64,000 nucleotides of DNA from an uncultured Cohaesibacter sp. (lineage in GTDB: Bacteria; Pseudomonadota; Alphaproteobacteria; Rhizobiales; Cohaesibacteraceae). The position numbers were made by a program, and so were the translations under genes. Position 1 is the first letter of the stretch; the number at the start of each line of letters is the position of its first letter. The stretch spans positions 1,943,501-2,007,500 of the forward strand of contig NZ_OY781114.1 of assembly GCF_963676485.1 (NCBI RefSeq), written 5' to 3'. Shown here in pieces: positions 8,167 through 17,616 of the stretch. Below the pieces are notes generated by a model that searched no databases, was not told the origin of the DNA, and worked only from the letters and a program-made list of their open reading frames with translations.

Positions 8167-9723
8167 ATGTTTGAATCGCTATCAGATCGCCTAAGCGGCA
8201 TTTTTGACAAGCTCTCCAAGCGCGGTGCGCTTAGCGAGTCTGATGTCAATGCTGCCCTGCGCGAAGTTCGTCGCGCCCTGATCGAAGCGGACGTTGCTCT
8301 AGATGTCGTGCGCCAGTTTACCGAACAGGTAAAACAGAAGGCTGTCGGCGTTGAGGTGATCAAGTCGGTTAGCCCGGGGCAGATGGTGATCAAGCTGGTG
8401 CATGACCAGATGGTCGAGATGCTCGGTGCTGATGCCAAGGTCATTGATCTGAATGCACCATCGCCTGTGCCCATCATGATGGTTGGTCTGCAGGGGTCTG
8501 GTAAAACGACCTCAACGGCCAAGATCGCGCTGCGCTTGCAGGGTCGTGATCGCAAGAAGGTTTTGATGGCCTCGCTCGATACGCGTCGTCCTGCCGCGCA
8601 GGAACAGCTTCGGGTGCTGGGTGAACAGAATGACATCGCGACGCTGCCGATCGTGGCTGGCCAGACGCCAACACAGATCGCAGAACGCGCCATCAATGCC
8701 GCCAAGCTCGGTGGCTATGATGTGGTTATGCTCGATACCGCGGGCCGGACCCACGTGGATGAACCTCTCATGGTCGAGATGGAAGAAATCCGCAAAGTCA
8801 CCAATCCGCACGAAATTTTGCTCGTTGCCGATAGTCTGACCGGTCAGGACGCTGTCAATGTGGCCAAAAGCTTCGACGAGCGCTGTGATGTTACCGGCAT
8901 CGTGCTGACCCGTGTTGATGGTGATGGGCGCGGCGGCGCAGCTCTTTCCATGCGAGCGGTTACCGGTAAGCCGATCAAGTTGATGGGTACCGGCGAAAAA
9001 GCCGATGCGTTGGAAGAATTCCATCCCGAACGTATTGCCGGCCGTATTCTGGGCATGGGCGATATTGTTTCGCTGGTTGAAAAAGCGGCCGAAAATATCG
9101 ACGCCGAGAAGGCTGCCGCTGCTGCAGAAAAACTGCGCAAGGGCAAATTCGATCTTGAGGATCTCAAGGATCAGTTGGGCCAGATGGCAAAGCTGGGTGG
9201 CATGAGCGGTATCATGGGCTTGATGCCGGGTATCGGCAAACTGAAAAAGCAGATGTCGGCTGCCAACCTTGATGATTCTGTCGTCAACCGTCAGGTGGCG
9301 ATCATCAATTCCATGACCCGGGCCGAGCGGCGCAATCCCAAGCTGCTCAATGCAAGCCGCAAGAAGCGCGTTGCCTCTGGTGCAGGTGTGCAGGTGTCCG
9401 AAATCAACAAGCTTCTCAAAATGCATCGCCAGATGGCGGACATGATGAAGATGCTGGGTAAGAAGAAGGGCGGCCTTGGCGGCCTGTTCGGTGGCGGCAT
9501 GCCCCAGATTGATCCTGCCCAGCTTGAAGAAATGCAGAAATCCGGCCAGATGCCCGATATGGGCGATATGGCCAAAGGAATGGGCGGTGGCCTGCCTGGT
9601 GGTGGTCTCCCCGGAGGTCTTCCAGGAGGGTTGCCTGGTGGCATGCCAGGTCTTCCCGGTTTGGGTGGCCCGAAATTTCCCGGTCTGGGCGGTATGCCCG
9701 GCAAAGGTAAGAAGAAACGTTAA
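8167..9723 (+). CDS. ffh: Signal recognition particle protein Ffh
   Basis: GTPase of the SRP; binds 4.5S RNA and signal peptides on ribosomes and hands them to FtsY at the membrane. 518 residues: N domain (1-90), G domain with GLQGSGKTT at 107-115, DTRRPAAQEQL, DTAGRTHVDEP and TRVDGDGRGGA, then a methionine-rich M domain (from about 325). The C-terminal 60 residues are a low-complexity tail of repeated LPGG/MPG units ending in GKGKKKR, longer than in E. coli Ffh (453 residues). ATG at 8167 follows AAGGAG. First gene of the ffh-rpsP-rimM-trmD block. Confidence 0.97.
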   Translation: MFESLSDRLSGIFDKLSKRGALSESDVNAALREVRRALIEADVALDVVRQFTEQVKQKAVGVEVIKSVSPGQMVIKLVHDQMVEMLGADAKVIDLNAPSPVPIMMVGLQGSGKTTSTAKIALRLQGRDRKKVLMASLDTRRPAAQEQLRVLGEQNDIATLPIVAGQTPTQIAERAINAAKLGGYDVVMLDTAGRTHVDEPLMVEMEEIRKVTNPHEILLVADSLTGQDAVNVAKSFDERCDVTGIVLTRVDGDGRGGAALSMRAVTGKPIKLMGTGEKADALEEFHPERIAGRILGMGDIVSLVEKAAENIDAEKAAAAAEKLRKGKFDLEDLKDQLGQMAKLGGMSGIMGLMPGIGKLKKQMSAANLDDSVVNRQVAIINSMTRAERRNPKLLNASRKKRVASGAGVQVSEINKLLKMHRQMADMMKMLGKKKGGLGGLFGGGMPQIDPAQLEEMQKSGQMPDMGDMAKGMGGGLPGGGLPGGLPGGLPGGMPGLPGLGGPKFPGLGGMPGKGKKKR

Positions 9724-9837
9724 GCCGGATCTGTTTCAAGATCCCGCTTGCATCCAATACAAGGCCAAGGACTGCTGGCAGTCGTTAAAAAGTTGGCCAT
9801 TGAAACAAGAATATGCCGAATTTGGAAAGGAAACTCC

Positions 9838-10233
9838 ATGGCACTGAAAATTCGTCTGGCCCGCGGCGGCTCCAAAAAACGTCCTTACTACCGCATCGTT
9901 GTTGCTGATGTGCGCGCTCCTCGTGATGGCCGTTTCATCGACAAGGTTGGTTCTTACAACCCGCTGCTTCCGAAAGATTCCGAACAGCGCGTTCAGCTCG
10001 ACGTAGAACGCATTCAGCATTGGATGGAAAAAGGCGCAAAACCGACCGATCGTGTTCTGCGCTTCCTGGATGCTGCTGGTCTGGCAACGCGTCCTGCTCG
10101 CAATAACCCGAAAAAAGCCGAGCCGGGCACAAAAGCCAAGGAACGTCTTGAAGAACAGCGCATGAAAGAAGAAGAAGCAGCTGCTGCCGCTGCTGAAGCA
10201 GAAGCTCCTGCTGAAGAAGCAAGCGCTGAGTAA
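9838..10233 (+). CDS. rpsP: 30S ribosomal protein S16
   Basis: Small-subunit protein of 131 residues, starting [20 protein letters not shown] at the ATG at 9838 (GGAAAGGAAA site upstream; the open frame begins earlier but that part is leader). The S16 core ends near residue 85; the rest is a lysine/glutamate/alanine-rich tail ([17 protein letters not shown]) common in alphaproteobacterial S16. It follows ffh by 114 bases and ends in its own terminator before rimM. Confidence 0.97.
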   Translation: MALKIRLARGGSKKRPYYRIVVADVRAPRDGRFIDKVGSYNPLLPKDSEQRVQLDVERIQHWMEKGAKPTDRVLRFLDAAGLATRPARNNPKKAEPGTKAKERLEEQRMKEEEAAAAAAEAEAPAEEASAE

Positions 10234-10246
10234 TCTTCGCTTTTTT

Positions 10247-10283
10247 AAGGGAGTGCGGCCCGCTATGGCCGGACTCCCTTTTT
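10247..10283 (+). terminator. Strong hairpin between rpsP and rimM
   Basis: GGGAGT-G-CGGCC pairs with GGCCG-G-ACTCCC (one mismatch, short loop) followed by TTTTT. It fits an intrinsic terminator and would lower rimM-trmD expression relative to the ribosomal protein. Confidence 0.8.
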
Positions 10284-10327
10284 GATTCCGGCTTCATAAA
10301 ATCCGTTAGTCGGCAAGGAGTAATGTT

Positions 10328-10939
10328 ATGGCCAAGGGTCCTATAGATCCTCAGGGCAAGGTTTGTATTGCCCAGTTTGGCGCTGCGCACGGGATACGCG
10401 GCGAGGTGCGGGTCAAGCTTTTTGCTGAAGATCCCGACGCTTTGTTTGCCTATGGACCTCTGGAAACAGCGGACGGTGCACGCCGGTTCGAATTTCTGTC
10501 GGCGCGCGAATCCAAAACCATTTTTGTTTGTCGCGTCAAAGGTCTCAACAATCGCAATGATGTCGAGGCTCTTACCGGTACCCGGCTTTATGTCGATCGG
10601 GACCAGTTGCCCGAGCTTGAGGAAGAGGAATTTTATCATTCCGATCTCATCGGGCTGGATGTGCGGCTTGAAGATGGCTCTTCGATTGGTTCCATCGTGG
10701 CGATCCACGATTTTGGCTCAGGCGACATGCTGGACGTGATGCCCAAGCGCGGAAAAGGCTACTATATTCCTTTCACTCGCGCCGTTGTGCCTGAGGTAAA
10801 AGTCTCGCAAGGCTATGTTCTGGTCACCCCTCCTGAAGGGCTGCTGGACGAGCCGGACGAGGACGAGAGGGCTCAGGAAGGGGAGGGTGTCGATTTTTCC
10901 GAGGCGCCTGAACTGCTGGATGGGCTCAAGAAAGAATAG
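10328..10939 (+). CDS. rimM: 16S rRNA processing / 30S maturation factor RimM
   Basis: Assembly factor that binds S19 and helps mature the 30S head. 203 residues: the N-terminal RimM domain ([24 protein letters not shown]), the segment [26 protein letters not shown], then a PRC-barrel domain ([28 protein letters not shown]). An acidic tail of 30 residues is extra relative to E. coli. ATG at 10328 follows AAGGAG. trmD begins 14 bases after the stop. Confidence 0.96.
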   Translation: MAKGPIDPQGKVCIAQFGAAHGIRGEVRVKLFAEDPDALFAYGPLETADGARRFEFLSARESKTIFVCRVKGLNNRNDVEALTGTRLYVDRDQLPELEEEEFYHSDLIGLDVRLEDGSSIGSIVAIHDFGSGDMLDVMPKRGKGYYIPFTRAVVPEVKVSQGYVLVTPPEGLLDEPDEDERAQEGEGVDFSEAPELLDGLKKE

Positions 10940-10953
10940 GAATTGAACGGATC

Positions 10954-11706
10954 ATGTCGGAAGCGAATCCAACTGAAACGGATGAGCCGGAAGGCTTGGC
11001 AGCGCCTTGGCGCGCCAGCGTTCTGACCCTTTATCCCGATATGTTCCCCGGGCCTCTGGGCACGTCTCTTGCGGGACGGGCGCTGGAGAATGAAATCTGG
11101 TCTCTGGAGGCTGTTCATATCCGCGACTTTGCTGAAGGCAAGCATCGCAATGTGGATGATACGCCTGCCGGCGGTGGAGCCGGCATGGTGTTGCGGCCCG
11201 ATGTGGTTTCCCGCGCGATTGACCATGTAACCACCGAAGGGGATACCCGTCCCCGGATTCTGCTGTCACCCCGTGGCAAACCGCTGACGCAGGAAAAGGT
11301 GCACCAGCTTAAAGAGGCTGGCGGTGTCATACTGCTTTGCGGTCGGTTTGAAGGGGTGGATCAGCGGGTGATCGACGGGCGTGATCTGGAAGAGATCTCC
11401 ATTGGCGATTATATCCTTTCTGGCGGCGAGTTGGGCGCAATGGTTTTGATGGATGCTGTTGTGCGTCTTCTGCCCGGCGTCATGGGCAAGATTGCCTCCG
11501 GGGAAGAGGAAAGCTTTGAGAGCGGCTTGCTGGAATATCCTCATTATACGCGCCCGACTGAATGGGAAGGACGGGAAATCCCCCAAATTCTTACCTCTGG
11601 GCATCATGGCAAGATCTCCCAATGGCGGCAGGAACAAGCCATCGAGCTGACGCAAGAACGGCGCCCTGACCTTTATGAAGCCTGGCTTGAAAAGAAGGAG
11701 CGCTGA
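10954..11706 (+). CDS. trmD: tRNA (guanine-37-N1)-methyltransferase TrmD
   Basis: SPOUT-class methyltransferase that makes m1G37 and prevents +1 frameshifting. 250 residues. Visible motifs: [38 protein letters not shown], the knot region [15 protein letters not shown], and [20 protein letters not shown]. An N-terminal extension of about 20 residues precedes the core. It forms an operon with rimM, 14 bases upstream. Confidence 0.97.
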   Translation: MSEANPTETDEPEGLAAPWRASVLTLYPDMFPGPLGTSLAGRALENEIWSLEAVHIRDFAEGKHRNVDDTPAGGGAGMVLRPDVVSRAIDHVTTEGDTRPRILLSPRGKPLTQEKVHQLKEAGGVILLCGRFEGVDQRVIDGRDLEEISIGDYILSGGELGAMVLMDAVVRLLPGVMGKIASGEEESFESGLLEYPHYTRPTEWEGREIPQILTSGHHGKISQWRQEQAIELTQERRPDLYEAWLEKKER

Positions 11707-11951
11707 GCGCTTCCTTGGCGTTCATAGCGCAACAACTTCAGAGCCTCATTGAGGACTGCCTCGCCGTCTGGAGCGGCGAATGTTGTTTCCCAATAGCTGA
11801 CGTTGGTTGCTGCCTGCGGGCTTTGCCTTGCTTGCATTTTCGAAAAACATGCATACGTCATTGAAACAAGATTTCTGGCGTCAGGCTGCTGGTTTCTCTT
11901 ACGAGTTGCCGCAAGTTTGGGCATGTTGGGCATAAGCGAGGCGGTGATTTT

Positions 11952-12926
11952 ATGGCAGAAAATACGACAAAAGCATCCAATCGTGAGAATGGCAAATTTC
12001 AAAATCCGCCAGGAAGCCCCAAAGGCGGTGCGACATTTGGCGATTTTGTCCGCTTTCTGTATCGGCAGACCTTCAAGACCAAGGCGCCGGAGGTTCCTGC
12101 CTGGCATGTCATGGACAGCCAAGAGAAGCACGCGCAGCTTTCTGCTGCCGGAAATCCAAGCGTAACATGGTTGGGTCATGCGTCTTTTCTCATCAGAACT
12201 GGTGGCAAGATTCTCCTCACGGATCCTTTTTTACAGGAAACTGCAGGGATAATGGGCATGGGCCCGAAGCGCTTCGTGCCAGCAGCGCTTGGCGTGGAGC
12301 AATTGCCCAAAGTTGATATCCTGCTGATGAGCCACAATCATTATGACCATCTGGATGAAAAGACCATTGAAGCCTATCCTTACAAGGAGGAAACACAGGT
12401 GATCGTCCCGCTGGGGCTGGGCTCTTTCTTCACCCGCCGTGGTTATAAGAAAGTGGTCGAGCAGGACTGGTGGGATGAATGGATGATGCCGGGCTTGTCG
12501 ATCAAGACGCTCCCTGCGGTGCATTTTTCCGGCCGTGGCCTGTTTGATCGCAAGTCAACCTTGTGGGCCAGCTTTGCGATTGAAACAGCTGATGGCAAGA
12601 TCTGGTTTTCCGGAGATACAGCCAACGGTGAGATCTTCAAGGAGGTGGGTGAAAAGGCCGGGCCGTTTGATTGTGCCATTGTCGGCATCGGCGCCTATGA
12701 GCCCGCGTCCATCATGGTAGAGGTGCATGCAACGCCCGAGGAGGCGATTTCCATCGCCCGGGCCGTCGGCGCCCGCAAGGCCATCGGTATGCATTGGGGT
12801 ACGATCATGCTGACCCCGGAAGATCCGTTTGAAGCGCCGGTTCGCTTCCGTCAGGCTGCCATAGATCAAGGATTTGGTGAGGAAAATGCTCTGATTTTGA
12901 AGATCGGTGAAACCCGTGCCCTTTGA
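11952..12926 (+). CDS. Metallo-beta-lactamase-fold hydrolase, NAPE-PLD/UlaG-like
   Basis: 324-residue zinc hydrolase. The metal-binding signature is SHNHYDHLD with H128, H130, D132 and H133; further ligands are likely H in TLPAVHFSGRG, D in FSGDTANGE, and H in IGMHWGT. The region WLGHASFLIRTGGKILLTDPF is typical of the UlaG/NAPE-phospholipase D branch of the fold. The substrate is not predictable. It has a Lys/Asn-rich N-terminus without a signal peptide, so it is probably cytoplasmic. It sits alone between trmD and rplS, where many relatives have no gene. Confidence 0.85.
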   Translation: MAENTTKASNRENGKFQNPPGSPKGGATFGDFVRFLYRQTFKTKAPEVPAWHVMDSQEKHAQLSAAGNPSVTWLGHASFLIRTGGKILLTDPFLQETAGIMGMGPKRFVPAALGVEQLPKVDILLMSHNHYDHLDEKTIEAYPYKEETQVIVPLGLGSFFTRRGYKKVVEQDWWDEWMMPGLSIKTLPAVHFSGRGLFDRKSTLWASFAIETADGKIWFSGDTANGEIFKEVGEKAGPFDCAIVGIGAYEPASIMVEVHATPEEAISIARAVGARKAIGMHWGTIMLTPEDPFEAPVRFRQAAIDQGFGEENALILKIGETRAL

Positions 12927-13192
12927 GCGCTATTTGTGCCGATGGGGTACATGATCCGGCTTAAACGGAGACAAAAGCGAGGCCATTTTGGCCCTCATTG
13001 CAATTAGTACCGAAAACCACCGATTTGAGTCACTTTTGGGGGTGACAAACGGTGCTGCATTGGGTATAGACCCCCAAATCTGATTTCCAACAAGTACGGC
13101 GAAACGGGCCTTTGTGGCGAGGCGGGCATCAATGAGCCCAACGGGACTGCTTAGGACGCTCTGGTCGTAGTGATACAACAAGAGTGAACATC

Positions 13193-13651
13193 ATGAACAT
13201 CATTGAAGAGCTCGAAAAAGAGCAAATGGCCGAAATCGCAGCAAAACGCGTGATCCCGGAATTCTCCGCTGGCGACACTGTTCGCGTTAACGTGCGCGTG
13301 ACTGAAGGTACCCGTACCCGTGTGCAGGCCTATGAAGGCGTTTGCATCGCTCGTACCGGCGGCGGCCTGAACGAAGCCTTCACCGTTCGCAAGATTTCTT
13401 ATGGCGAAGGTGTTGAGCGTGTATTCCCGGTTTTCAGCCCGATGCTTGAAAGCGTTGAAGTTATTCGCCGCGGTAAAGTCCGTCGTGCGAAGCTCTACTA
13501 TCTGCGTGGTCGTCGCGGCAAGTCTGCGCGTATCGCTGAAGCTACCAACTCTCGTGCACGCAAGCTGAATGACATCACCAAGGCAAAGGTTGCCGAAGCA
13601 CGCGCTGCCAAGAAAGCAGAAGCTGCTGCAGTCAAGGCTGAGGCTGAATAA
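13193..13651 (+). CDS. rplS: 50S ribosomal protein L19
   Basis: Large-subunit protein at the subunit interface. The product starts [11 protein letters not shown] at the ATG at 13193; a GTG nine bases earlier is in frame, but the ATG matches the family N-terminus. L19 core: [31 protein letters not shown], written here in part, and [16 protein letters not shown] basic/alanine-rich tail ([21 protein letters not shown]) extends past the normal 115 residues, as in other alphaproteobacteria. It is closed by a terminator. Confidence 0.97.
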   Translation: MNIIEELEKEQMAEIAAKRVIPEFSAGDTVRVNVRVTEGTRTRVQAYEGVCIARTGGGLNEAFTVRKISYGEGVERVFPVFSPMLESVEVIRRGKVRRAKLYYLRGRRGKSARIAEATNSRARKLNDITKAKVAEARAAKKAEAAAVKAEAE

Positions 13652-13683
13652 GCCCAGTAGTCTGGTTTGACTGTTAATTTATG

Positions 13684-13719
13684 AAGAAGCCCGATACCAT
13701 GCTGGTGTCGGGCTTTTTT
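13684..13719 (+). terminator. Terminator of rplS
   Basis: GAAGCCCGATACC pairs with GGTGTCGGGCTTTT around a short loop, followed by a T run. Confidence 0.85.
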
Positions 13720-13929
13720 GTATCGAAATTGCGCCTGATCGGAATTTTTCATTAGAATATTGCTTGACCTTGACCACCGATCTATCGCAATACAAACACA
13801 ATCCACATTTGGGCGTGTCTGGCAACACCGGTCTATCTCGCTGAAGAGCGTTATTTGCCGCCAGTCTTTTGACCGAAAAGTCAGGTGACAGGCGCGGCCC
13901 ATTTTCGAAATCGTTTGTTAAGAGGACTG

Positions 13930-15345
13930 ATGACGAGCATGTCTGCACCTAAGACCCTTTATGACAAAATCTGGGACTCCCATGTGGCCGATCAACAGGA
14001 AGACGGCACATGTCTTCTCTATATCGATCGCCATCTCGTTCATGAAGTAACCTCGCCGCAGGCCTTCGAAGGGCTGCGCATGGCAAACCGCAAGGTACGC
14101 GCGCCGCAGCGCACGCTGGCTGTTGTTGACCACAATGTGCCAACGACCGACCGCACCAAGGGCATCGATGATCCGCAGTCCAAACTGCAGGTGGAAACGC
14201 TGGCAGCGAATGCGGCTGAATTTGGCGTGGAATATTATGACGAGCTGGATAACCGTCAAGGCGTTGTTCATATCGTTGGCCCTGAGCAAGGCTTCACGCT
14301 GCCGGGCATGACCATCGTTTGCGGTGACTCGCACACATCCACGCATGGCGCCTTTGGGTCTCTGGCCCATGGTATCGGCACCTCGGAGGTCGAGCATGTT
14401 CTGGCGACCCAGACTTTGGTGCAGACAAAAGCCAAGAATATGAAGGTCGAAGTCAATGGCAAGCTGGGCGAAGGCGTGACCGCCAAAGACATCGTTCTGG
14501 CCATTATCGGCAAGATCGGCACGGCGGGTGGTACCGGCCATGTGATTGAATTCTGTGGCGAGGCCATTCGTGACTTGTCCATGGAAGGCCGCATGACGGT
14601 GTGCAACATGGCGATTGAGGGCGGCGCTCGCGCAGGTCTGATCGCGCCGGATGAGACCACATTCAACTATATCAAGGGTCGTCCGAAAGCACCGAAAGGC
14701 GCTGATTGGGACAAGGCCATGGCCTTCTGGAAAACCCTTTATACCGATGAGGACGCGGTATTTGATACGGTTGTCACGTTGGATGCGGCATCGCTGCCGC
14801 CAATCGTCTCCTGGGGCACCAGCCCGGAAAACGTGACCACCATTGATGGTTCTACGCCGGATCCGGACAAGATTGAAGATGAAAGCCGCCGGAATGCTGT
14901 CCTTCGTGCGCTTGACTATATGGGACTTGAGCCGAACACCAAGATGACCGACATTGCCGTTGATCGCATCTTCATTGGTTCCTGCACCAATGGCCGCATT
15001 GAAGATTTGCGCGCTGCTGCCGATGTGTTCAAGGGCCGCAAGGTCAAGGAAGGCATCAATGCGATGATCGTGCCGGGCTCCGGTCTGGTCAAGGTGCAGG
15101 CAGAAGAGGAAGGTCTCGATAAGATTTTCATCGAAGCCGGTTGCGAATGGCGTGAGCCGGGTTGTTCCATGTGCCTTGCCATGAATGCCGACAAGCTGGC
15201 TCCGGGTGAGCGCTGTGCATCCACATCCAACCGCAACTTTGAAGGCCGTCAGGGCTTCAAGGGCCGCACGCATCTGGTTTCACCGGCGATGGCTGCTGCT
15301 GCCGCTGTTGCGGGTCACTTTGTTGATGTGCGAGATCTGGACTGA
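13930..15345 (+). CDS. leuC: 3-isopropylmalate dehydratase large subunit
   Basis: Catalyses, with LeuD, the isomerisation of 2- to 3-isopropylmalate in leucine synthesis; a 4Fe-4S aconitase-family enzyme. 471 residues. Motifs: [42 protein letters not shown] in segments ([12 protein letters not shown]), and the cluster cysteines in FIGSCTNGR and [12 protein letters not shown] at 13930 follows AAGAGGA; an ATG at 13939 is possible. leuD is not adjacent: the next gene is an acetyltransferase-like protein. The rplS-leuC neighbourhood is common in Rhizobiales. Confidence 0.97.
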   Translation: MTSMSAPKTLYDKIWDSHVADQQEDGTCLLYIDRHLVHEVTSPQAFEGLRMANRKVRAPQRTLAVVDHNVPTTDRTKGIDDPQSKLQVETLAANAAEFGVEYYDELDNRQGVVHIVGPEQGFTLPGMTIVCGDSHTSTHGAFGSLAHGIGTSEVEHVLATQTLVQTKAKNMKVEVNGKLGEGVTAKDIVLAIIGKIGTAGGTGHVIEFCGEAIRDLSMEGRMTVCNMAIEGGARAGLIAPDETTFNYIKGRPKAPKGADWDKAMAFWKTLYTDEDAVFDTVVTLDAASLPPIVSWGTSPENVTTIDGSTPDPDKIEDESRRNAVLRALDYMGLEPNTKMTDIAVDRIFIGSCTNGRIEDLRAAADVFKGRKVKEGINAMIVPGSGLVKVQAEEEGLDKIFIEAGCEWREPGCSMCLAMNADKLAPGERCASTSNRNFEGRQGFKGRTHLVSPAMAAAAAVAGHFVDVRDLD

Positions 15346-15410
15346 TTGGCTATCGGCAGGTTTGGGACCGCAGTCTGGTTTGCTGGATTTCCAGCCTGTT
15401 TTTATGGACG

Positions 15411-15441
15411 AAAGGCCGGGTCGCACGATCCGGCTTTTTTT
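15411..15441 (+). terminator. Terminator of leuC
   Basis: A GCCGG/CCGGC stem with further inner pairs, followed by TTTTTTT. Confidence 0.75.
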
Positions 15442-15628
15442 GTTCCTATGCTTTGGTTTGGAACGGCTTGGATAAATGGGGAAGGTGCGGCACAATGGAT
15501 TGTGTAATTTGCTGCACTATTTACCATAGAGATAGTCTTATGAATTGATCGCTGCTTGATACAAGGCAAACAGGCATGTTTTTGTCAGCCAAGACGTTTA
15601 GTAGCCTTAAATCGATACGGGAGTGAGA

Positions 15629-16096
15629 ATGACCGAATTTTTGACCAAGATCCTGGAACTGGATTCAGCTCTTGAGCTGGCTCCGTTGATTTCGTCTTAT
15701 GCACAGGAGCGTAAACGCGGGGCGCCTCGTCAGCCAGATATGTTTTACGCAGAAACCTTGCTGACCGATCGGACTGCCGAGGTTATGGGCGCTTACGTGA
15801 ACGGCAAGTTGAGTGCTTTCTGCACTTTCTTTGATTTGCCGGAAACCATTTCCGGCAAACGGGTCGGGCATGTTGATATTCTTTATGTCGATTATGATGC
15901 GCGTGGCATCGGCGTTACCAAGTCGGTCATCGAAGCATTGGTGAAAATCGGCTATGAGCGCAATTGGCTCGAGCTACAGTGGAATGATCCAAATGCGGTG
16001 CAGCAGGAGAAGATTGCGGAAATTTCCCATCTTTCCACGACGGCATCGATTCGCCTCAGCATTGGCATTCACGAAGAGCATACCAAGGTGCAATGA
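15629..16096 (+). CDS. GNAT-like acetyltransferase
   Basis: 155 residues. The middle part has the GNAT arrangement: a beta strand VGHVDILYVD, then the acetyl-CoA loop/helix region DARGIGVTKSVIEALVKIGYERNW, and a following strand with LELQWNDPN. The classical Q/RxxGxG/A loop is present only in a relaxed form (ARGIGV). ATG at 15629 follows ACGGGAG; a GTG six bases earlier is in frame. The substrate is unknown. Its first 60 residues resemble nothing I recognise. Confidence 0.6.
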   Translation: MTEFLTKILELDSALELAPLISSYAQERKRGAPRQPDMFYAETLLTDRTAEVMGAYVNGKLSAFCTFFDLPETISGKRVGHVDILYVDYDARGIGVTKSVIEALVKIGYERNWLELQWNDPNAVQQEKIAEISHLSTTASIRLSIGIHEEHTKVQ

Positions 16097-16123
16097 TCGG
16101 CATGACCCCCTTTCGTTTGGGGC

Positions 16124-16726
16124 TTATGTCTCACTATTGGCGAGCATTCTGATATGCTCGTCAATTGTCTCATCGAGCCGATTGTTGAGCAATCTTTGCC
16201 ACATTAGGCCGATGAGCAGTTCGGCTCTTGTGGCGGGATCTTCTTTTTGAGAGATCTCTCCGCGCAATTGAGCGCGCTCGACTACAGTTGCCAAGGCTTC
16301 CAGTCGTTCGGCATGATAGTCTTTGAGCTTCTCTGCGACATCCGGGTCTGATTGTGATTCTGCAATTATGGCTTTGAAAAAGAGCCCGGTTTCTCCCTGC
16401 CAAATCTCTGTGAGATCCTTTGCAAAATGCAGAAAATCCTCATGGAGCGATCCAGTGTTGCTATAACACATCGATGGTTTGTTGCGTTGGTAGACAGCCA
16501 ACAAGAGGGCTCCTCGGCTGGGCCACCATCTGTAGAGCGTTGCCTTGCCGGCCTTGGCCTTGCGGGCGACCGCTTCCATGCGCAAGCCACCAATGCCTTT
16601 TTCAGCGATGATTTCTGCCGCTGCATCCAGAATAGCCATCTCGGTATCTGGATTTTTTCTGGCCCCAATTGATTGGCGTGTTTTGCTTTTTTCTTTTGGG
16701 TCTTGTTCTTCTGCTTCAGCGCTCAT
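16124..16726 (-). CDS. TetR family transcriptional regulator
   Basis: 200 residues. N-terminal TetR helix-turn-helix: EMAILDAAAEIIAEKGIGG, RMEAVARKAKAGKATLYRWWPSRGALL in segments (AKAGKATLYRWW). The C-terminal domain has the TetR_C-type helices seen in multidrug or catabolic repressors. ATG at 16726 (MSAEAEEQ) has AGAGGAAAATT just upstream, better than the earlier in-frame codons. It diverges from a small membrane protein 82 bp away; palindromes in the gap suggest it represses both. Confidence 0.88.
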   Translation of the reverse strand: MSAEAEEQDPKEKSKTRQSIGARKNPDTEMAILDAAAEIIAEKGIGGLRMEAVARKAKAGKATLYRWWPSRGALLLAVYQRNKPSMCYSNTGSLHEDFLHFAKDLTEIWQGETGLFFKAIIAESQSDPDVAEKLKDYHAERLEALATVVERAQLRGEISQKEDPATRAELLIGLMWQRLLNNRLDETIDEHIRMLANSET

Positions 16727-16747
16727 AATTTTCCTCTTGACGAAACG

Positions 16748-16791
16748 GAACGTATCGTTCATATAAGGATCTATTAAATGGAACGGACCGT
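16748..16791. promoter_or_regulatory. Probable TetR operators in the divergent promoter
   Basis: GAACGtatCGTTC (16748-16760) is a perfect 5-3-5 palindrome; ACGGACCGT (16783-16791) is a second, shorter one sharing GAACGG on its left edge. The first lies between TTGACG (16737-16742) and CATATA (16760-16765), a rightward promoter-like pair with 17-base spacing. Confidence 0.5.
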
Positions 16792-16808
16792 CTCGAAAGG
16801 AAGGTCGC

Positions 16809-17039
16809 ATGAATAACAGCTCTCGTAAACCGTCCCGCGCTCGTTTTGCGCTGATGATTCTGCTTTTTGTCTATCCTCTGGTCACACTATTGCTTTACGG
16901 CATCGCAGCGATAACGCCGCAATGGCATCTTTGGCAACGGGCTTTGATCATGGTGCCGCTTGTGGTGATCGCGATGGTGTATCTGATCATTCCGTTCATA
17001 CAGCAGCGTATGCAGGCCTTGATCACAGTCAGGGCATGA
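16809..17039 (+). CDS. Small two-helix membrane protein
   Basis: 76 residues: a basic N-terminus (NNSSRKPSRARF), a first transmembrane helix about 14-36, a short periplasmic loop (PQWHLWQR), and a second helix about 45-63. I do not recognise the family. ATG at 16809 follows AAAGGAAGG. Its divergence from a TetR regulator resembles an arrangement where a stress- or drug-responsive repressor controls a small inner-membrane protein; function unknown. Confidence 0.65.
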   Translation: MNNSSRKPSRARFALMILLFVYPLVTLLLYGIAAITPQWHLWQRALIMVPLVVIAMVYLIIPFIQQRMQALITVRA

Positions 17040-17106
17040 ATGAGGGGTCGCTGGTGTGTGGTGGCCAGCCGTCTTTGCCAATAATGATTTGATTGAGCAT
17101 TGAAAC

Positions 17107-17142
17107 AAAAGGGGGAAGCTGGATGAACCAGCTTCCCCCTTT
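17107..17142. terminator. Bidirectional terminator
   Basis: Perfect 15-bp stem AAAGGGGGAAGCTGG / CCAGCTTCCCCCTTT with T runs on both strands. It lies between the small membrane-protein gene (rightward) and the EVE gene (leftward). Confidence 0.88.
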
Positions 17143-17163
17143 TCATTTGATATGCTGCTCCGC

Positions 17164-17583
17164 TCAGGGGGCAACGCCAGCCATCTCGCAGACGATTTTC
17201 CATTCTTCGTCTGATACGGGCTGAACGGAGAGGCGCGAGTTATTGACCAGAATCATATTGCCAAGCTCGGGATGATTCTTGCAATCTTCAAGAGTAACGG
17301 GGGTCTTGACCGGTTTGATGGCCTTGATGTCAACGCATTCCCATTTGCCGGTGTCATCGGTCGTGTCCGGATGGACCTCAGCGCATATTTCAACGATGCC
17401 GACAATCTGTTTTTCATTTACCGAGTGATAGAAAAAGCCTTTTTCGCCAAGCTTCATTTTGCGCATGTTGTTGCGTGCCTGATAGTTGCGCACGCCATCC
17501 CATTGTTCACCTTGCTCGCCTTTTGCCATTTGCTGATCCCAACCCCAGGTGTTGGGCTCGGATTTGAAAAGCCAGTAAGCCAT
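17164..17583 (-). CDS. EVE domain protein (PUA-like)
   Basis: 139 residues forming one EVE domain: MAYWLFKSEPNTWGWDQQ, WDGVRNYQARNNMRKMKLGEKGFFYHS in part (GVRNYQARNNMR), and the C-terminal ILVNNSRLSVQPVSDEEW. EVE domains bind modified bases in nucleic acids and are common as single-domain proteins. In Rhizobiales this gene sits beside the YciI and gpsA genes, as here. Partner substrate unknown. ATG at 17583. Confidence 0.9.
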   Translation of the reverse strand: MAYWLFKSEPNTWGWDQQMAKGEQGEQWDGVRNYQARNNMRKMKLGEKGFFYHSVNEKQIVGIVEICAEVHPDTTDDTGKWECVDIKAIKPVKTPVTLEDCKNHPELGNMILVNNSRLSVQPVSDEEWKIVCEMAGVAP

Positions 17584-17616
17584 TTGCCTCTCCGGTTGAT
17601 GTGATTGCTTTTGCGG

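Noticed and set aside
11673-11861. A 61-codon minus-strand gene (MTYACFSKMQ...) between trmD and the metallo-hydrolase
   Set aside because: It overlaps the 3' end of trmD on the other strand and has no usable ribosome-binding site; the helical look is not enough.
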